Of a stretch of DNA of 45,501 bases, positions 14,687 through 23,704 are shown piece by piece. The first letter of the stretch is position 1, and each line of letters opens with the position of its first letter. The notes under the pieces are model-generated. The model saw only the letters and a list, made by a program, of their open reading frames with translations. It was not told where the DNA came from and did no database searches. Source of the stretch: Synechococcus sp. HJ21-Hayes (GTDB taxonomy: Bacteria > Cyanobacteriota > Cyanobacteriia > PCC-6307 > Cyanobiaceae); the NCBI RefSeq assembly GCF_024345835.1, contig NZ_JAGQBW010000022.1, forward strand, positions 1 through 45,501, written 5' to 3'. Position numbers and translations under genes: made by a program.

Positions 14687-15920
14687 GGCGGTGGTGGTGC
14701 AGGCAGGCCGCGATATCGATGGCCATCCTGGCGGCACCGCCCCCGCTGCCGATGCGCTCGAGGCCGTTCCGTGCCAGCTCTTGTTGCCAGCGCGGTTCAG
14801 CGCTGAGGCGTTTGAGCAGCTCGGCGCAGAGGGCTGCCGTGGCGCGCAACTGGGTTTCACTACCACTGGCCCCTTCCGCGCAGAACAGGGCGGGGCCCAG
14901 CAGGCGCCGCTGGGCCTCAGCAAAGTTGGGTGTGAACTGGGGGCCGCCCCCCGCCAGCTGCACCACGGGTTTGGCCAGCCCCACGCTCTGTTCGGCGGCG
15001 GTGCCGGTCATCGAGAGCAGCAGATCGCACTGCTGCACCACCGCCGGGAACCGGCCCCATTCCAGCTGCAGCTGCAGTGGGCCACGCCTCAGGCTGCAGC
15101 GCTCCTGGCTCTCCAGGTTCAACCCCCAACCCAGGCGGCTCGCCAGCGGTGCCACTTCCTGGGGGGTGAGCTTGCCCACCAAGGCCGCATGTAGCCCCAG
15201 TCGGGAGGGCTCCCGTAGTTCTGCCGGCAGCCGTTCCAGCACCTGCAGCATCAGTTCCAGGTTGTGGAGGGCTTCCGGCAGTCGGCTGCCCGGCAGCAGC
15301 CCAAGCCGCTGGAGAGGGGCTCCCCCCAGGGGGGCGGCGGCGGCCAGGGCACCATCAAAGAATGGGTTGCCAAGGAAGCTCACCGGCCTGCGCAGTTGCA
15401 CGCTCAGGTCGGCGGCGGTGAGGGCATCGCGGCTGTACACCCGTAGAAAGCGCTGGCTCTGTAGGCACTCGCCGCAGGGCCAGGGCAGCCGCAGCCGCCC
15501 CTCGTAATGGCTGGAGTAGGCCACCAGGTAGGTCACGGTGGGCCGCCGGGTGATCCAGGCCGCCAGCACGGGGATCACATCCCCCACCACCAGGATCAGG
15601 TCGTAGCGGTGGGCCAGTCGCAGCAGCAGCAGCAAGCGCCGCAGCAGATAGGCCACCTGGCCCTGCAGCACTTCCGTGAGCCGGCCCACCAGGCTGGTGT
15701 AGCCCAGGCCGCCGGTGCTGTATTCGCGGGTGCGGCCCAGCCGGCTGAGGCCCGCCTGCTCGTAGGCGCGACCGTGGCCCACCAGGGGGAGTGCCTCCAC
15801 CTGGTGGCCCAGCTGCTGCAATTGCCGGCCGATCAGGGCTCCACTGAGATCCTCGCCATGCCCATTGCTGAGCAGCAGGATGCGCTGGCCGCTGCCGGTT
15901 TGGCTCACCCCTGTAGCCAA
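14679..15920 (-). CDS. Lipid-A-disaccharide synthase-related protein (TIGR03492)
   Basis: 413 residues. The N-terminus ILLLSNGHGEDLSGALIGRQLQQLGHQVEALPLVGHGRAYEQAG matches the cyanobacterial LpxB-related family rather than true LpxB (which starts with AGEPSGD). A GT-B fold is indicated, with YDLILVVGDVIPVLAAW, a FLGNPFFDGAL linker, LGLLPGSRLPEALHNLELML, and CDLLLSMTGTAAEQSVGLAKPVVQLAGGGPQFTPNF as the nucleotide-sugar site. A glycosyltransferase role on an envelope lipid is likely, but substrate and product are unknown. It overlaps the upstream TPR gene by 16 bases and the downstream small membrane gene by 8. Confidence 0.88.
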   Translation of the reverse strand: MATGVSQTGSGQRILLLSNGHGEDLSGALIGRQLQQLGHQVEALPLVGHGRAYEQAGLSRLGRTREYSTGGLGYTSLVGRLTEVLQGQVAYLLRRLLLLLRLAHRYDLILVVGDVIPVLAAWITRRPTVTYLVAYSSHYEGRLRLPWPCGECLQSQRFLRVYSRDALTAADLSVQLRRPVSFLGNPFFDGALAAAAPLGGAPLQRLGLLPGSRLPEALHNLELMLQVLERLPAELREPSRLGLHAALVGKLTPQEVAPLASRLGWGLNLESQERCSLRRGPLQLQLEWGRFPAVVQQCDLLLSMTGTAAEQSVGLAKPVVQLAGGGPQFTPNFAEAQRRLLGPALFCAEGASGSETQLRATAALCAELLKRLSAEPRWQQELARNGLERIGSGGGAARMAIDIAACLHHHRHD

Positions 15921-16351
15921 TCTTTCACCTTCAGCAGGGCCTGCCAGTCGGGGCGCCGCGCCAGGCCGTCCTCCAGGGAGTCGTCGAGTTCCGCAGCCAG
16001 TTCCGGGGCCATCACCCGCAGGCGTTGCACCAGTTCGATGTGCTCACGCACGCCCTTGGCATTGGTTTCCAGCATCGCCAGGCTGAGGTTGATGCGGGCC
16101 TGGGGATCCTGGGGGTTGAGCTTCACGGCCATGCGGGCAGAGCGCAGGCCGGCCTGGGGCTGGTTGTCCAGCAGCTGCAGCCAGGCCAGGCAGGTCCAAC
16201 CGGCGGAGAGGCGCGGTTCCTGCTGGGTGATGGCGATGAAATCGTCGATCACCTCCTCCACCGGCGCGCCTTGCTGGTAGCGGCCAATGGCCTGCTCAAA
16301 CAGCGAGGCGCCGGTGCTGGCGGCGATGGTGGCGGCGTCTGAGGCGGTCAT
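15905..16351 (-). CDS. TPR-like repeat protein
   Basis: 148 residues. Helix pairs fit tetratricopeptide repeats: LFEQAIGRYQQGAPVEEVIDDFIAITQQEPRLSAGWTCLAWLQLLDNQPQAGLRSARMAVKLNPQDPQARINLSLAMLE, about two and a half repeats at residues 17-95, then a helical tail ending in DWQALLKVKDWLQG. No signal peptide or catalytic motif was found. Its 3' end overlaps the LpxB-related start. Such proteins act as protein-protein adaptors; the partner is not evident. Confidence 0.82.
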   Translation of the reverse strand: MTASDAATIAASTGASLFEQAIGRYQQGAPVEEVIDDFIAITQQEPRLSAGWTCLAWLQLLDNQPQAGLRSARMAVKLNPQDPQARINLSLAMLETNAKGVREHIELVQRLRVMAPELAAELDDSLEDGLARRPDWQALLKVKDWLQG

Positions 16352-16410
16352 GGCGTGGCTGCAGGCCTGGTCGTGCCCTCAGATTGCCACCCGGGCGGTT
16401 CCGGCTGGCC

Positions 16411-16821
16411 TCACACGGCAAAGGAACTGCCGCAGCCGCAGGTTTGTGAGGCGTTGGGGTTGGTGAAGTTGAAGCCGCCGCCGATCAGGGCGCTGGAGAA
16501 GTCCAGCTGCATGCCATAGATGTAGAGCAGGCTCTTGGGGTCGCTCACCACTGTGAAGCTGGGGGCGCCGGTGGGTTCATACACGTACTGCTCGTCATCG
16601 CTGCGGATCTCGGCCGCCTCGATGAAATCCATCGTGTAGCTCATGCCGCTGCAGCCGCCCGAGCGCACACCCACCCGCAGCACCTTGGTGTCGCCCTGCT
16701 GGGTCATCAGCGCCGCCAGCTGCCTCATGGCGGGCTCCGTGATCAGGATGCCCTTGCCGTCCACGCCGGTGTGGGTGGCCTGGACCTGGGGGGCTTCGGG
16801 GCTGGCGATGTCGCTGGTCAT
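16411..16821 (-). CDS. A-type iron-sulfur cluster carrier (IscA/SufA/HesB family)
   Basis: 136 residues from ATG 16821; a 28-residue in-frame upstream extension is not supported. After a variable 24-residue leader comes the HesB core GILITEPAMRQLAALM..VLRVGVRSGGCSGMSYTMDF.., ending in TCGCGSSFAV. The three cluster-binding cysteines are at 57, 128 and 130, in the standard C-x(n)-CxC spacing. It accepts or delivers Fe-S clusters in the cytoplasm as part of SUF-dependent assembly. Which A-type subclass (SufA, IscA or ErpA-like) it belongs to cannot be decided by eye. It is divergent from crtQ across a 99-base gap that must hold both promoters. Confidence 0.92.
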   Translation of the reverse strand: MTSDIASPEAPQVQATHTGVDGKGILITEPAMRQLAALMTQQGDTKVLRVGVRSGGCSGMSYTMDFIEAAEIRSDDEQYVYEPTGAPSFTVVSDPKSLLYIYGMQLDFSSALIGGGFNFTNPNASQTCGCGSSFAV

Positions 16822-16920
16822 CTCGGCCTTCACGCCTGTTGGGCCCACTTTATGAACGCTGCCCGGCCCCTGCCTGGCCGTGCGTCTCCATAGAGTCGTG
16901 GCCACCTAGGGAGTTACAGG

Positions 16921-18414
16921 GTGCGCGTCGCCATCGTTGGTTCGGGGCTGGCCGGGTTGGCGGCGGCAGTGGATCTCGTGGATGCCGGCCACCAGGTGGA
17001 TCTCTATGAGGCGCGGCCCTTCATGGGCGGCAAGGTGGGCAGCTGGGTGGATGAGGGTGGCAACCACATTGAGATGGGGCTGCATGTCTTCTTCTTCAAC
17101 TACGCCAACCTCTTCGCCCTGCTGCGCAAGGTGGGGGCCATCGACAACCTGCTGCCCAAGGACCACACCCACCTGTTCGTGAACAGCGGCGGTGATCTGC
17201 GGGAGCTGGATTTCCGCTTCGCCCTCGGTGCCCCCTTCAACGGCTTGAAGGCCTTCTTCACCACGCCCCAGCTCGATTGGGTCGACAAGCTGCGCAATGC
17301 CCTGGCCCTCGGCACCAGCCCGATCGTGCGGGGCCTGATCGACTACGAGGGCGCCATGAAGGTGATCCGCGAGCTCGATCGCATCAGCTTCCAGGACTGG
17401 TTCCTGGGCCATGGCGGCAGCCTGCAGAGCATCCAGCGGATGTGGAATCCGATCGCCTATGCCCTGGGCTTCATTGATTGCGAGGCGATCTCGGCCCGCT
17501 GCATGCTCACCATCTTCATGATGTTTGCGTCCAAAACCGAGGCCTCCAAGCTCAACCTGCTCAAGGGTTCGCCCCACCGCTGGCTCACTGGTCCGATCCT
17601 CGACTACGTGACCGCCCGGGGCGGCCAGCTGCACCTGCGCCACCGCGTCACCGAGATTCACTACGAGGAACCGGCCACCGGCGCCGGCAATCCCGAACCC
17701 CGCGTCACTGGCCTCACCCTCGGCACCCCCGAGGGCGATCGCCGGGTGGAGGCCGATGCCTATCTGGCCGCCTGCGATGTGCCCGGCATCCAGCGCATGA
17801 TCCCCCAGGCCTGGCGGCGCTACAGCCTGTTCGAGAACCTCTACCAACTCGAGGCGGTGCCCGTGGCCACCGTGCAGCTCCGCTACGACGGCTGGGTAAC
17901 GGAATTGGGCGATTCCCCCCAGGCCCAAGCCGCCCGCGGCGATCTGAGTCGTCCCGCCGGGCTCGACAACCTGCTCTACACCGCGGACGCCGATTTCAGT
18001 TGTTTTGCCGATCTGGCCTTGGCCAGCCCCGAGGACTACCGGAAGGAGGGCCTTGGCTCACTGCTGCAGTGTGTGCTCACCCCGGGCGATCCCTGGATCT
18101 CCCAGAAAACCGAAGCCATCGTGGCCGCCACCGATGCCCAGGTGCGGCGGCTCTTCCCCTCCGCCGCCGGCCTCACCCTGGTGTGGAGCAACGTGGTGAA
18201 GCTGGCCCAGTCGCTCTATCGCGAAGCCCCGGGCATGGAGCCGTACCGGCCGGACCAGCGCACACCGGTGCCCAATTTCTTTTTGGCCGGTAGTTACACC
18301 AAGCAGGACTACATCGATTCCATGGAAGGCGCCACCATGAGTGGAAGGTTGGCCGCTGCGGCGATCCTTGGCCGCCAGGCCGAGCTCGCCAGCAATGCCG
18401 CCACTGGTCACTGA
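16921..18414 (+). CDS. crtQ: Zeta-carotene desaturase (CrtQ/ZDS)
   Basis: 497 residues from GTG 16921, placed seven bases after GGAG. The N-terminal FAD-binding Rossmann motif [29 protein letters not shown] is followed by FMGGKVGSW and [17 protein letters not shown], typical of plant-type carotene desaturases. [14 protein letters not shown] and the C-terminal [27 protein letters not shown] are also diagnostic. The enzyme converts 9,9'-di-cis-zeta-carotene through neurosporene to (pro)lycopene, on the way to photoprotective carotenoids in thylakoids. Phytoene desaturase is close in sequence but has different blocks at these sites. It leads a three-gene plus-strand cluster. Confidence 0.93.
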   Translation: MRVAIVGSGLAGLAAAVDLVDAGHQVDLYEARPFMGGKVGSWVDEGGNHIEMGLHVFFFNYANLFALLRKVGAIDNLLPKDHTHLFVNSGGDLRELDFRFALGAPFNGLKAFFTTPQLDWVDKLRNALALGTSPIVRGLIDYEGAMKVIRELDRISFQDWFLGHGGSLQSIQRMWNPIAYALGFIDCEAISARCMLTIFMMFASKTEASKLNLLKGSPHRWLTGPILDYVTARGGQLHLRHRVTEIHYEEPATGAGNPEPRVTGLTLGTPEGDRRVEADAYLAACDVPGIQRMIPQAWRRYSLFENLYQLEAVPVATVQLRYDGWVTELGDSPQAQAARGDLSRPAGLDNLLYTADADFSCFADLALASPEDYRKEGLGSLLQCVLTPGDPWISQKTEAIVAATDAQVRRLFPSAAGLTLVWSNVVKLAQSLYREAPGMEPYRPDQRTPVPNFFLAGSYTKQDYIDSMEGATMSGRLAAAAILGRQAELASNAATGH

Positions 18415-18425
18415 AGGAGCGATTC

Positions 18426-18875
18426 ATGGGCCGTTGGCTCGAGCACAGCGTGATCACCGAGATCGAGGCCCCGGCTGAGCGGGTGTGGACGGTGTGGAGT
18501 GATCTGGAGGCCATGCCCCGCTGGATGCAGTGGATCGAGTCGGTGAAGGTGGCCCCCAACGATCCAGACCTCACCGATTGGACCCTTGCGGCCCAGGGCT
18601 TTCGCTTCCACTGGAAGGCTCGCATCACCCAGCGGGTGGAGGCCCAGCAGCTGCACTGGGAGTCGGTGGGGGGGCTGCCCACGAAGGGGGCCGTGCGCTT
18701 CTACCCCCAGGGCGAGGGGCTCACGGCCGTGAAGCTCACCGTGAGTTACGAGCTGCCAGGGGTGTTGGCGCCGTTGATGGAACCCACCATCCTGGGGGGC
18801 ATCGTGACCAAGGAACTCCAGGCCAACCTTGACCGTTTCAGGGATCTGGTTCAAAGCGGCTATGGCCAGGGCTAG
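18426..18875 (+). CDS. SRPBCC (START-like) domain protein
   Basis: 149 residues. The fold pattern of the polyketide cyclase/dehydrase (SRPBCC) family is visible from the start: HSVITEIEAPAERVWTVWSDLEAMPRWMQWIESVKV, a beta-rich middle, and a C-terminal helix (VTKELQANLDRFRDLVQ) that closes the ligand cavity. A strong AAGGAGCG precedes the ATG, which is 11 bases after crtQ, so the two are probably co-transcribed. These domains bind hydrophobic ligands; a carotenoid or quinone ligand would fit the context, but that is inference. The stop overlaps the next gene by 14 bases. Confidence 0.85.
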   Translation: MGRWLEHSVITEIEAPAERVWTVWSDLEAMPRWMQWIESVKVAPNDPDLTDWTLAAQGFRFHWKARITQRVEAQQLHWESVGGLPTKGAVRFYPQGEGLTAVKLTVSYELPGVLAPLMEPTILGGIVTKELQANLDRFRDLVQSGYGQG

Positions 18876-19362
18876 ATCAGCCTTGCTGGCGCTGGCCGCC
18901 AGCACCTTGGCTACCAGTTGTGCCGGCCCATCGGAGGATGGGGCCACCGTGTTGCCACCCTCGCCCCCGCCAGCCCGATCGGGATCGGTACCAGCTGCCA
19001 CCCAGCCGGTGCCCACAGCTGGCTTCACGCCCCTGCCCACGCCCCAGCAGGTGGTGGCCCCCCTGGCCACCGGGCGGCCCGATCCCTTTGCTCCGCTGGC
19101 GCCAGCGCGGCAGGCCTTGGCGGCGGCGGACCTGCCCGAGGGGCTGCGGTTCACCGGTGTGATCCGTTCCGGCGGCCATGCCCAAGCGCTGATTCAGCTC
19201 AAGGATCAAAGCGGCCCCGTGTGCGTGGGGCCGCGGGGCTATTGCCCGGGCGCCGGCCTGCCCGCCTTGCTGCCGCCCGGCTGGAGTGTCACCAGTATCG
19301 ATGTGCAGAATGGCCGCCTGGACCTCAGGCAGGGGAGTCAGCGGCGGATTCTGAGCCTGTGA
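18862..19362 (+). CDS. Putative lipoprotein, proline/alanine-rich
   Basis: 166 residues from ATG 18862 (MARARSALLALAASTLATSC). The lipobox LATSC at residues 16-20 predicts cleavage and lipid attachment at Cys20. A Pro/Ala-rich linker of about 60 residues follows, then a compact domain (about 90-166) with FTGVIRSGGHAQALIQLKDQSGPVCVGPRGYCPGAGLPALLPPGWSVTSIDVQNGRLDLRQGSQRRILSL. That domain resembles a small beta domain of pilus-assembly (PilP-like) or secretin-associated lipoproteins; the resemblance is weak. It overlaps the SRPBCC gene by 14 bases, and its 3' end overlaps hemD (opposite strand) by 38 bases. Confidence 0.7.
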   Translation: MARARSALLALAASTLATSCAGPSEDGATVLPPSPPPARSGSVPAATQPVPTAGFTPLPTPQQVVAPLATGRPDPFAPLAPARQALAAADLPEGLRFTGVIRSGGHAQALIQLKDQSGPVCVGPRGYCPGAGLPALLPPGWSVTSIDVQNGRLDLRQGSQRRILSL

Positions 19363-20155
19363 GCAGGGCACTGCAGGCGACCACCAGCCCGTTGAGGTCG
19401 TAGGGGTTGGCTTCGGCATCGAGGCGTCCCAGCACCTCGCGGCAGGCCCGGCTGGTTTGCGGGCCGATGGACACCACCGCAACCCCTTCCAGTCGCTCCC
19501 GCCACGCTGATCCGAACTGCCGCTCCAGCAGGAGGGCCGTGTGGCGCGCGGTCTTGCCGCTGCTGAAGGTGATGGCATCCACCCCACCGGCTACCAGGGC
19601 GGCGGCCGCTGCTTCGGGCAGTGCCGCTGGGCAGCGGGATTCGTAGGCCGCCACCTCCACCACCCGCGCTCCGGCTTCGCCAAAGGCCTCCGCCAGCAGG
19701 GTGCGCCCGCCGCTCTGCACCCGGGGCAGCAGCAGCCTCAGGCCCCAGCCCGACACCGGGAAGTGTTCGATCAGGCTGTCGGCCACGAAATCCGGTGGCA
19801 CGAAATCCGCCGGCGCCCCCAGGGCCTCCAGCCGGTTGGCGGTCTTGCGGCCCACGGCGGCGATCTTCAGCGAGGCGGGCCGGCGGGCCAGGCAGCGGCC
19901 CTGCCGCTGCAGCCGCTCTTCCACCGCATCCACCCCGTTGCTGCTGGACACCACCAGCCAGTGGAACTCCTCCAGTTCCGCCAGGGCGTCGTCGAGGGGG
20001 CCCCATTCATCCGGCGGACCAATCACCAGGGCGGGCAGGTCCAGCACCCTGGCGCCCGCTTGCTCGAACAGGCGCCTGGCCTCCCCGAGCTGCTGTTCGG
20101 CGCGGGTCACCGCAATGGTGCGGCCCTGGAGGGGGAGCATCGCCGGGCTGGGCAT
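19325..20155 (-). CDS. hemD: Uroporphyrinogen-III synthase
   Basis: 276 residues. The pattern GRTIAVTRAEQQLGEARRLFEQAGARVLDLPALVIGPP, then FHWLVVSSSNGVDAVEERL, IAAVGRKTANRLEALG, and the second-domain DAITFSSGKTARHTALLL plus VVSIGPQTSRACREVLG, is that of HemD. The enzyme cyclises hydroxymethylbilane with inversion of ring D to uroporphyrinogen III, the precursor of haem, chlorophyll, bilins and corrinoids. Its ATG abuts the stop of the upstream glycosyltransferase gene (TGAATG), so translation is likely coupled. An internal ATG at 20140 is an alternative start. Confidence 0.9.
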   Translation of the reverse strand: MPSPAMLPLQGRTIAVTRAEQQLGEARRLFEQAGARVLDLPALVIGPPDEWGPLDDALAELEEFHWLVVSSSNGVDAVEERLQRQGRCLARRPASLKIAAVGRKTANRLEALGAPADFVPPDFVADSLIEHFPVSGWGLRLLLPRVQSGGRTLLAEAFGEAGARVVEVAAYESRCPAALPEAAAAALVAGGVDAITFSSGKTARHTALLLERQFGSAWRERLEGVAVVSIGPQTSRACREVLGRLDAEANPYDLNGLVVACSALLTGSESAADSPA

Positions 20156-21352
20156 TCAGGCGGCCTCCAGCTTCACCAGTGCGCCGGCCTGCTGCCGCAG
20201 CTGGGTGGCCTCGCTGTCGCGTCCCTGCTCCAGCAGCAGGCCGATCGCCTGGCGGAAGCTGCTGCGGGCACCCTCGATGTCGCCGCCCAGCAGCAGAGCC
20301 ACCGCCAGGTTCTGGTGGGTCTCGGCATGGTTGGGGCTCAGCCTGCGGGCTTCGCGGTAGGCCTCGAGGGCTCCGCCGATGTCGCCCTGCCGCCGGCGGA
20401 TCAGCCCCAGGTTGTACCAGCCGAGGCCCACCTCGGGGGCGATGGCCGTGGCCCTGCGGCAAAGTTCTTCGGCCTCCGGCAGGGCACCCTGCTGGAGCAG
20501 CAGGGCCGCCAGGTTCAGGCGGGCCGCCAGGCTCAGCCGTGGGGCCATCGGCATGGCCAGGGCCTCGCGGTAGCGGTTCACGGCGGCAGCGGGATCGCCA
20601 CTGGCCTCGGCGATGGCTAGATGCAGCAGCAGCTCGTAGCGCTCGGGATGGGCCGCGGCAGGGCAGTGCTGCAGGCCCCGCTGCAGCAGCTCCAGCCCTC
20701 GCGCGCTGTTGCCCTCCGCCACCTCCAGGCTGCCCAGCTTGGCGCAGGCGTAAGCGTCGTTTGGGCGCTCCAGCAGCTCGGCCTCCATGGCCTCCCGCAG
20801 TCGCTGCGCCTTGTGGCCCTGGGCCAGAAGCTCCGGCCGGTATCCGTCGTGGATCAGAGCCGGTTCCGGACAGTCGGCAATGCGCCAGTGGGGTTCGTGT
20901 TGCAGCAGCTCCGCCACGCTGTCGTCCACCATTGCGTGGTAGAGCCGGCTCCAGTGGATGGCTGGATGGCGGCGGAACAGCCGGCTCACATTGGAATAGG
21001 GCGATTGCACGGCCCCCTGCTCATGGCGCAGCAGGTTGATCACTAGCACGTCCGGTTGCGCCATCAGGGCCCGCAGCGGTTGCCAGGCCTGCGGCAGCAG
21101 CTGTTCATCGGCATCCAGCACCAGCACCCAGTCGCCTTTGAGCCACGTGAGCGCCTGGTTGCGAGCTGGGGCGAAGTCGCCTGGCCAGGGGATCCGGTGC
21201 ACTAGGGCGCCTTGGACCTCGGCGATCGCCACCGTGTTGTCCACCGAGCCGGTGTCCACCACCACCATCTCGTCCACGAAGCCACGCACCGAAGCCAGGC
21301 AGGCCTCGAGCCGCTGGGCCTCGTCGCGCACGATCATCGACAGGCTGAGCAT
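20156..21352 (-). CDS. Family-2 glycosyltransferase with C-terminal TPR repeats
   Basis: 398 residues. The N-terminal GT2 domain resembles the SunS/YibD-like group: LSLSMIVRDEAQRLEACLASVRGFVDEMVVVDTGSVDNTVAIAEV, FAPARNQALTWLKGDWVLVLDADEQLL with the DAD motif. From about residue 190 there are at least four tetratricopeptide units (AKLGSLEVAEGNSARGLELLQRGL; LGWYNLGLIRRRQGDIGGALEAYREARRLSPNHAETHQNLAVALLLGGDIEGARSSF). The enzyme is cytoplasmic, without membrane helices; its TPR part may bind an acceptor protein. Acceptor and sugar are unknown. It lies between the GH3 gene and hemD. Confidence 0.87.
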   Translation of the reverse strand: MLSLSMIVRDEAQRLEACLASVRGFVDEMVVVDTGSVDNTVAIAEVQGALVHRIPWPGDFAPARNQALTWLKGDWVLVLDADEQLLPQAWQPLRALMAQPDVLVINLLRHEQGAVQSPYSNVSRLFRRHPAIHWSRLYHAMVDDSVAELLQHEPHWRIADCPEPALIHDGYRPELLAQGHKAQRLREAMEAELLERPNDAYACAKLGSLEVAEGNSARGLELLQRGLQHCPAAAHPERYELLLHLAIAEASGDPAAAVNRYREALAMPMAPRLSLAARLNLAALLLQQGALPEAEELCRRATAIAPEVGLGWYNLGLIRRRQGDIGGALEAYREARRLSPNHAETHQNLAVALLLGGDIEGARSSFRQAIGLLLEQGRDSEATQLRQQAGALVKLEAA

Positions 21353-21401
21353 GGCGGTGAACCCTTGATCAGGGCTGAGGCTAGGGGGCGCGTTGGCGTG
21401 C

Positions 21402-23030
21402 TCAGTCGGTGAAGCCTCCCTCCAGGGCCGCGGCCTCCAGGCCCAGCTGCTCCAGCAGCAGTGCCTGGGCTAAAGGCATTTGGCCGGGGCTGTAGCCGGC
21501 GGGGATCTCCGCCGGCAGCAGGGGCTGGAGCTGCTGCCACACGTAGGGGCTGCCATACACCGCCAGCCCCGCCAGTCGGCCCGCAGCCAGTAGTTGCTGC
21601 ACCACTGCCGGCCAGGGCTCGTCGCCGCCGGCACTGCCCCGGAAGGGGTTGCCCCGCACGAACAGCTGCAGCAGCACGGGCCCCTGGGGCAGGCGATGCA
21701 GGGCCAGGGGTGCCAGAGCATCGCCGCTCCAGGGGCTGGGGCTGCGGCCATCGATCAGGCAGGTCTCGTAGCCCGCTGCCGCTGGTCGCAGCAGGGCCGG
21801 GGCCATGGCGGGCAGCTGTGGGCAGTTCAGCTGGGTGTCTAGGCGGATCAGATTCACGCCGCTTGCGCTGGTTGGTAGCGCTCCGCGGGGTTCCGGCTGC
21901 CGCTGGTGTTCCAGGCTGAGCACCACCAACTCCCGAGCCAGCTGCTGCTCCTCGGTGCTCACCAGCCCATCCAGGGCCTCTTGGGCGCTGGCTGGGGCGC
22001 TTTGGGTGCTGGCCAGGGCCCGCTGGCGCCGCTCCAGGCTCTGGTTCAGCCGTTGGCGGGAGATGAGCCCCGCTTCGACGGCCGCCACCAGGCCATCGAT
22101 CGCCGCATCGGCATCGGCGGGCATCAGGATCAGGTCGGCCCCCGCGGTGAAGGCCAGCACAGCCGCGTCTGCCGGTCCGTGGTGGCGGCTGATCGCCTCC
22201 ATCACCAGGGCGTCGGTGACCACCAGGCCGTTGAAGCCCAGGTGGCGGCGCAGCAGCTGATTCAGCACCGGCGCCGAGAGCGTGGCCGGCTGTTCGGTAT
22301 CCAGGGCCGGCAGCTGCAGGTGGGCAGTCATCACCGAGGCCACACCGGCGGCGATGGCTTGGCGGAAGGGGGGCAGCTCCACGGCCTCCAGCCGTTCACG
22401 GCTGTGGGGCAGCACGGGCAATTCCAGGTGGGAATCGCTGCTGGTGTCGCCATGGCCGGGGAAGTGCTTGGCACAGGCCAACACCCCCTCGGCCTGGCAG
22501 CCCTGCACAAAGGCGGCGGCTAGGGCCCCGGCGCAGGCGGGATCTTCGCCCCAGGCCCGCACATTGATCACTGGGTTGGCGGGGTTGTTGTTCACATCGC
22601 ACACGGGCCCCAGCACCCAGTTCAGCCCCAGCCGCCTGGCCTGACGGCCGGTGCACTGTCCGTACTGGCGTGCCAGCTGCACGGCTCGATCGGGATCCTG
22701 CCCATGCAGCCGCCCCAGGGCCAGGGGCGGCACCAGCCAGCTGGTGCCCTCAAAGCGCTGGCCCACCCCCTCTTCCACGTCGGCGCAGATCAGCAGGGGC
22801 TGCGGCGCCCAGCTCTGCAGGGCATCGGTGCGCAGCCGTAGCTCGGCGGCACTGCCCCCCAGCAGGATCACCCCGCCCACGCCGTCGGTTAGCAGCCGCT
22901 GCAGGTGGGCATTGGTGAGTTCCCAGCGGGGATAACGGCGCTGGCTATCACTCCAGTGGCCACTGCCGCGCACCACTAGCAGGCTGGCCACCTGGCGCCG
23001 CAGGTCGGACCTGGAGAGCTCAGTCGGCAT
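21402..23030 (-). CDS. Glycoside hydrolase family 3 protein (beta-N-acetylhexosaminidase, NagZ-like)
   Basis: 542 residues from ATG 23030, which overlaps rbfA by 11 bases; ATG 23048 is an alternative. The N-terminal TIM barrel carries [39 protein letters not shown], the NagZ-type block [21 protein letters not shown] with the His-Asp dyad, [13 protein letters not shown], and [14 protein letters not shown] with the nucleophile Asp. Residues about 350-542 form a second, less conserved domain, so the protein is longer than the single-domain NagZ of proteobacteria. It probably removes beta-N-acetylglucosamine from muropeptides in cell-wall recycling. No signal peptide is evident. Confidence 0.88.
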   Translation of the reverse strand: MPTELSRSDLRRQVASLLVVRGSGHWSDSQRRYPRWELTNAHLQRLLTDGVGGVILLGGSAAELRLRTDALQSWAPQPLLICADVEEGVGQRFEGTSWLVPPLALGRLHGQDPDRAVQLARQYGQCTGRQARRLGLNWVLGPVCDVNNNPANPVINVRAWGEDPACAGALAAAFVQGCQAEGVLACAKHFPGHGDTSSDSHLELPVLPHSRERLEAVELPPFRQAIAAGVASVMTAHLQLPALDTEQPATLSAPVLNQLLRRHLGFNGLVVTDALVMEAISRHHGPADAAVLAFTAGADLILMPADADAAIDGLVAAVEAGLISRQRLNQSLERRQRALASTQSAPASAQEALDGLVSTEEQQLARELVVLSLEHQRQPEPRGALPTSASGVNLIRLDTQLNCPQLPAMAPALLRPAAAGYETCLIDGRSPSPWSGDALAPLALHRLPQGPVLLQLFVRGNPFRGSAGGDEPWPAVVQQLLAAGRLAGLAVYGSPYVWQQLQPLLPAEIPAGYSPGQMPLAQALLLEQLGLEAAALEGGFTD

Positions 23031-23433
23031 CGGCTCCTTCGAGGACATCACTGCCCTCCGGGATCTCGCCCCGTTCCTGCCGCTGTTCCTCCAAGCGGTT
23101 CAGCAGCCCCAGCACTGTGGTGCCCTTCTCAATGCCGCGGTCGAGATGGAAGATCACCTCGGGGGTGCGGCGCATGTTCAGGCGCCGACTCAGCTCGCCC
23201 TTCACGTAGTTAGAAGCCGAGCGCAGCCCCGCCAGGGCCTGCTGCTGGTCGTCGGGGTTGCCATAGATGCTCACGTAGATCTTGCAGTGCTGCAGATCAC
23301 CGGCCACCTCCACGTTGGTGACGCTCACCATGCCGAGGCTGACGCGTTCATCCTTGATGCCGTTCACCAGCAGCTCGCTCACTTCGCGGCGAATCAGGGC
23401 TGCCACCCGCTCGACGCGCCTGCCCTGTGCCAT
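23020..23433 (-). CDS. rbfA: 30S ribosome-binding factor A
   Basis: 137 residues. [54 protein letters not shown] is the typical KH-like RbfA start, and [31 protein letters not shown] is the conserved end, followed by a short acidic tail. RbfA binds the 16S rRNA 5' helix region during late 30S maturation and is needed for cold growth. The gene follows the DUF751 gene by two bases and overlaps the GH3 gene. Confidence 0.95.
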   Translation of the reverse strand: MAQGRRVERVAALIRREVSELLVNGIKDERVSLGMVSVTNVEVAGDLQHCKIYVSIYGNPDDQQQALAGLRSASNYVKGELSRRLNMRRTPEVIFHLDRGIEKGTTVLGLLNRLEEQRQERGEIPEGSDVLEGADAD

Positions 23434-23435
23434 CT

Positions 23436-23642
23436 CTATGCGATCGGTGCTGGGCTCACCATGGCACGCAGGATCAGCCCCATGCTCAGCATGCCGCTCA
23501 CCAGGGCTCCGATCAGGGCCACGGCGGTCACCGGGTTGCTGCGGCGCTGGGCCAGGGGCTCCACCACCGAGTTGAGCACGCCCAGTCCGAAGGCAATCAG
23601 GTAACGCGGGTAGCGCGTCACGTTCACGAAGAAGTCCCGCAT
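23436..23642 (-). CDS. DUF751 (Ycf33-like) small membrane protein
   Basis: 68 residues. [61 protein letters not shown] matches the DUF751/Ycf33 family found in cyanobacteria and some algal plastids. Two membrane helices (about residues 12-28 and 38-60) are joined by a basic loop. Function is not known, and it is presumably a thylakoid or plasma membrane protein. It is the first gene of the rbfA-GH3-GT2-hemD minus-strand run and is divergent from the GST gene. Confidence 0.87.
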   Translation of the reverse strand: MRDFFVNVTRYPRYLIAFGLGVLNSVVEPLAQRRSNPVTAVALIGALVSGMLSMGLILRAMVSPAPIA

Positions 23643-23704
23643 GGGGCGAGCGGCGTTGGTCGGAAGGTGCTGGCTACTCTGCCGCCAAAGGCTCTGCCCT
23701 GCCG

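Noticed and set aside
19541-21039. Long plus-strand frames (359 and 472 residues) opposite hemD and GT2-TPR
   Set aside because: Arg/Pro/Gly/Gln-rich shadow translations of real minus-strand genes at high GC.
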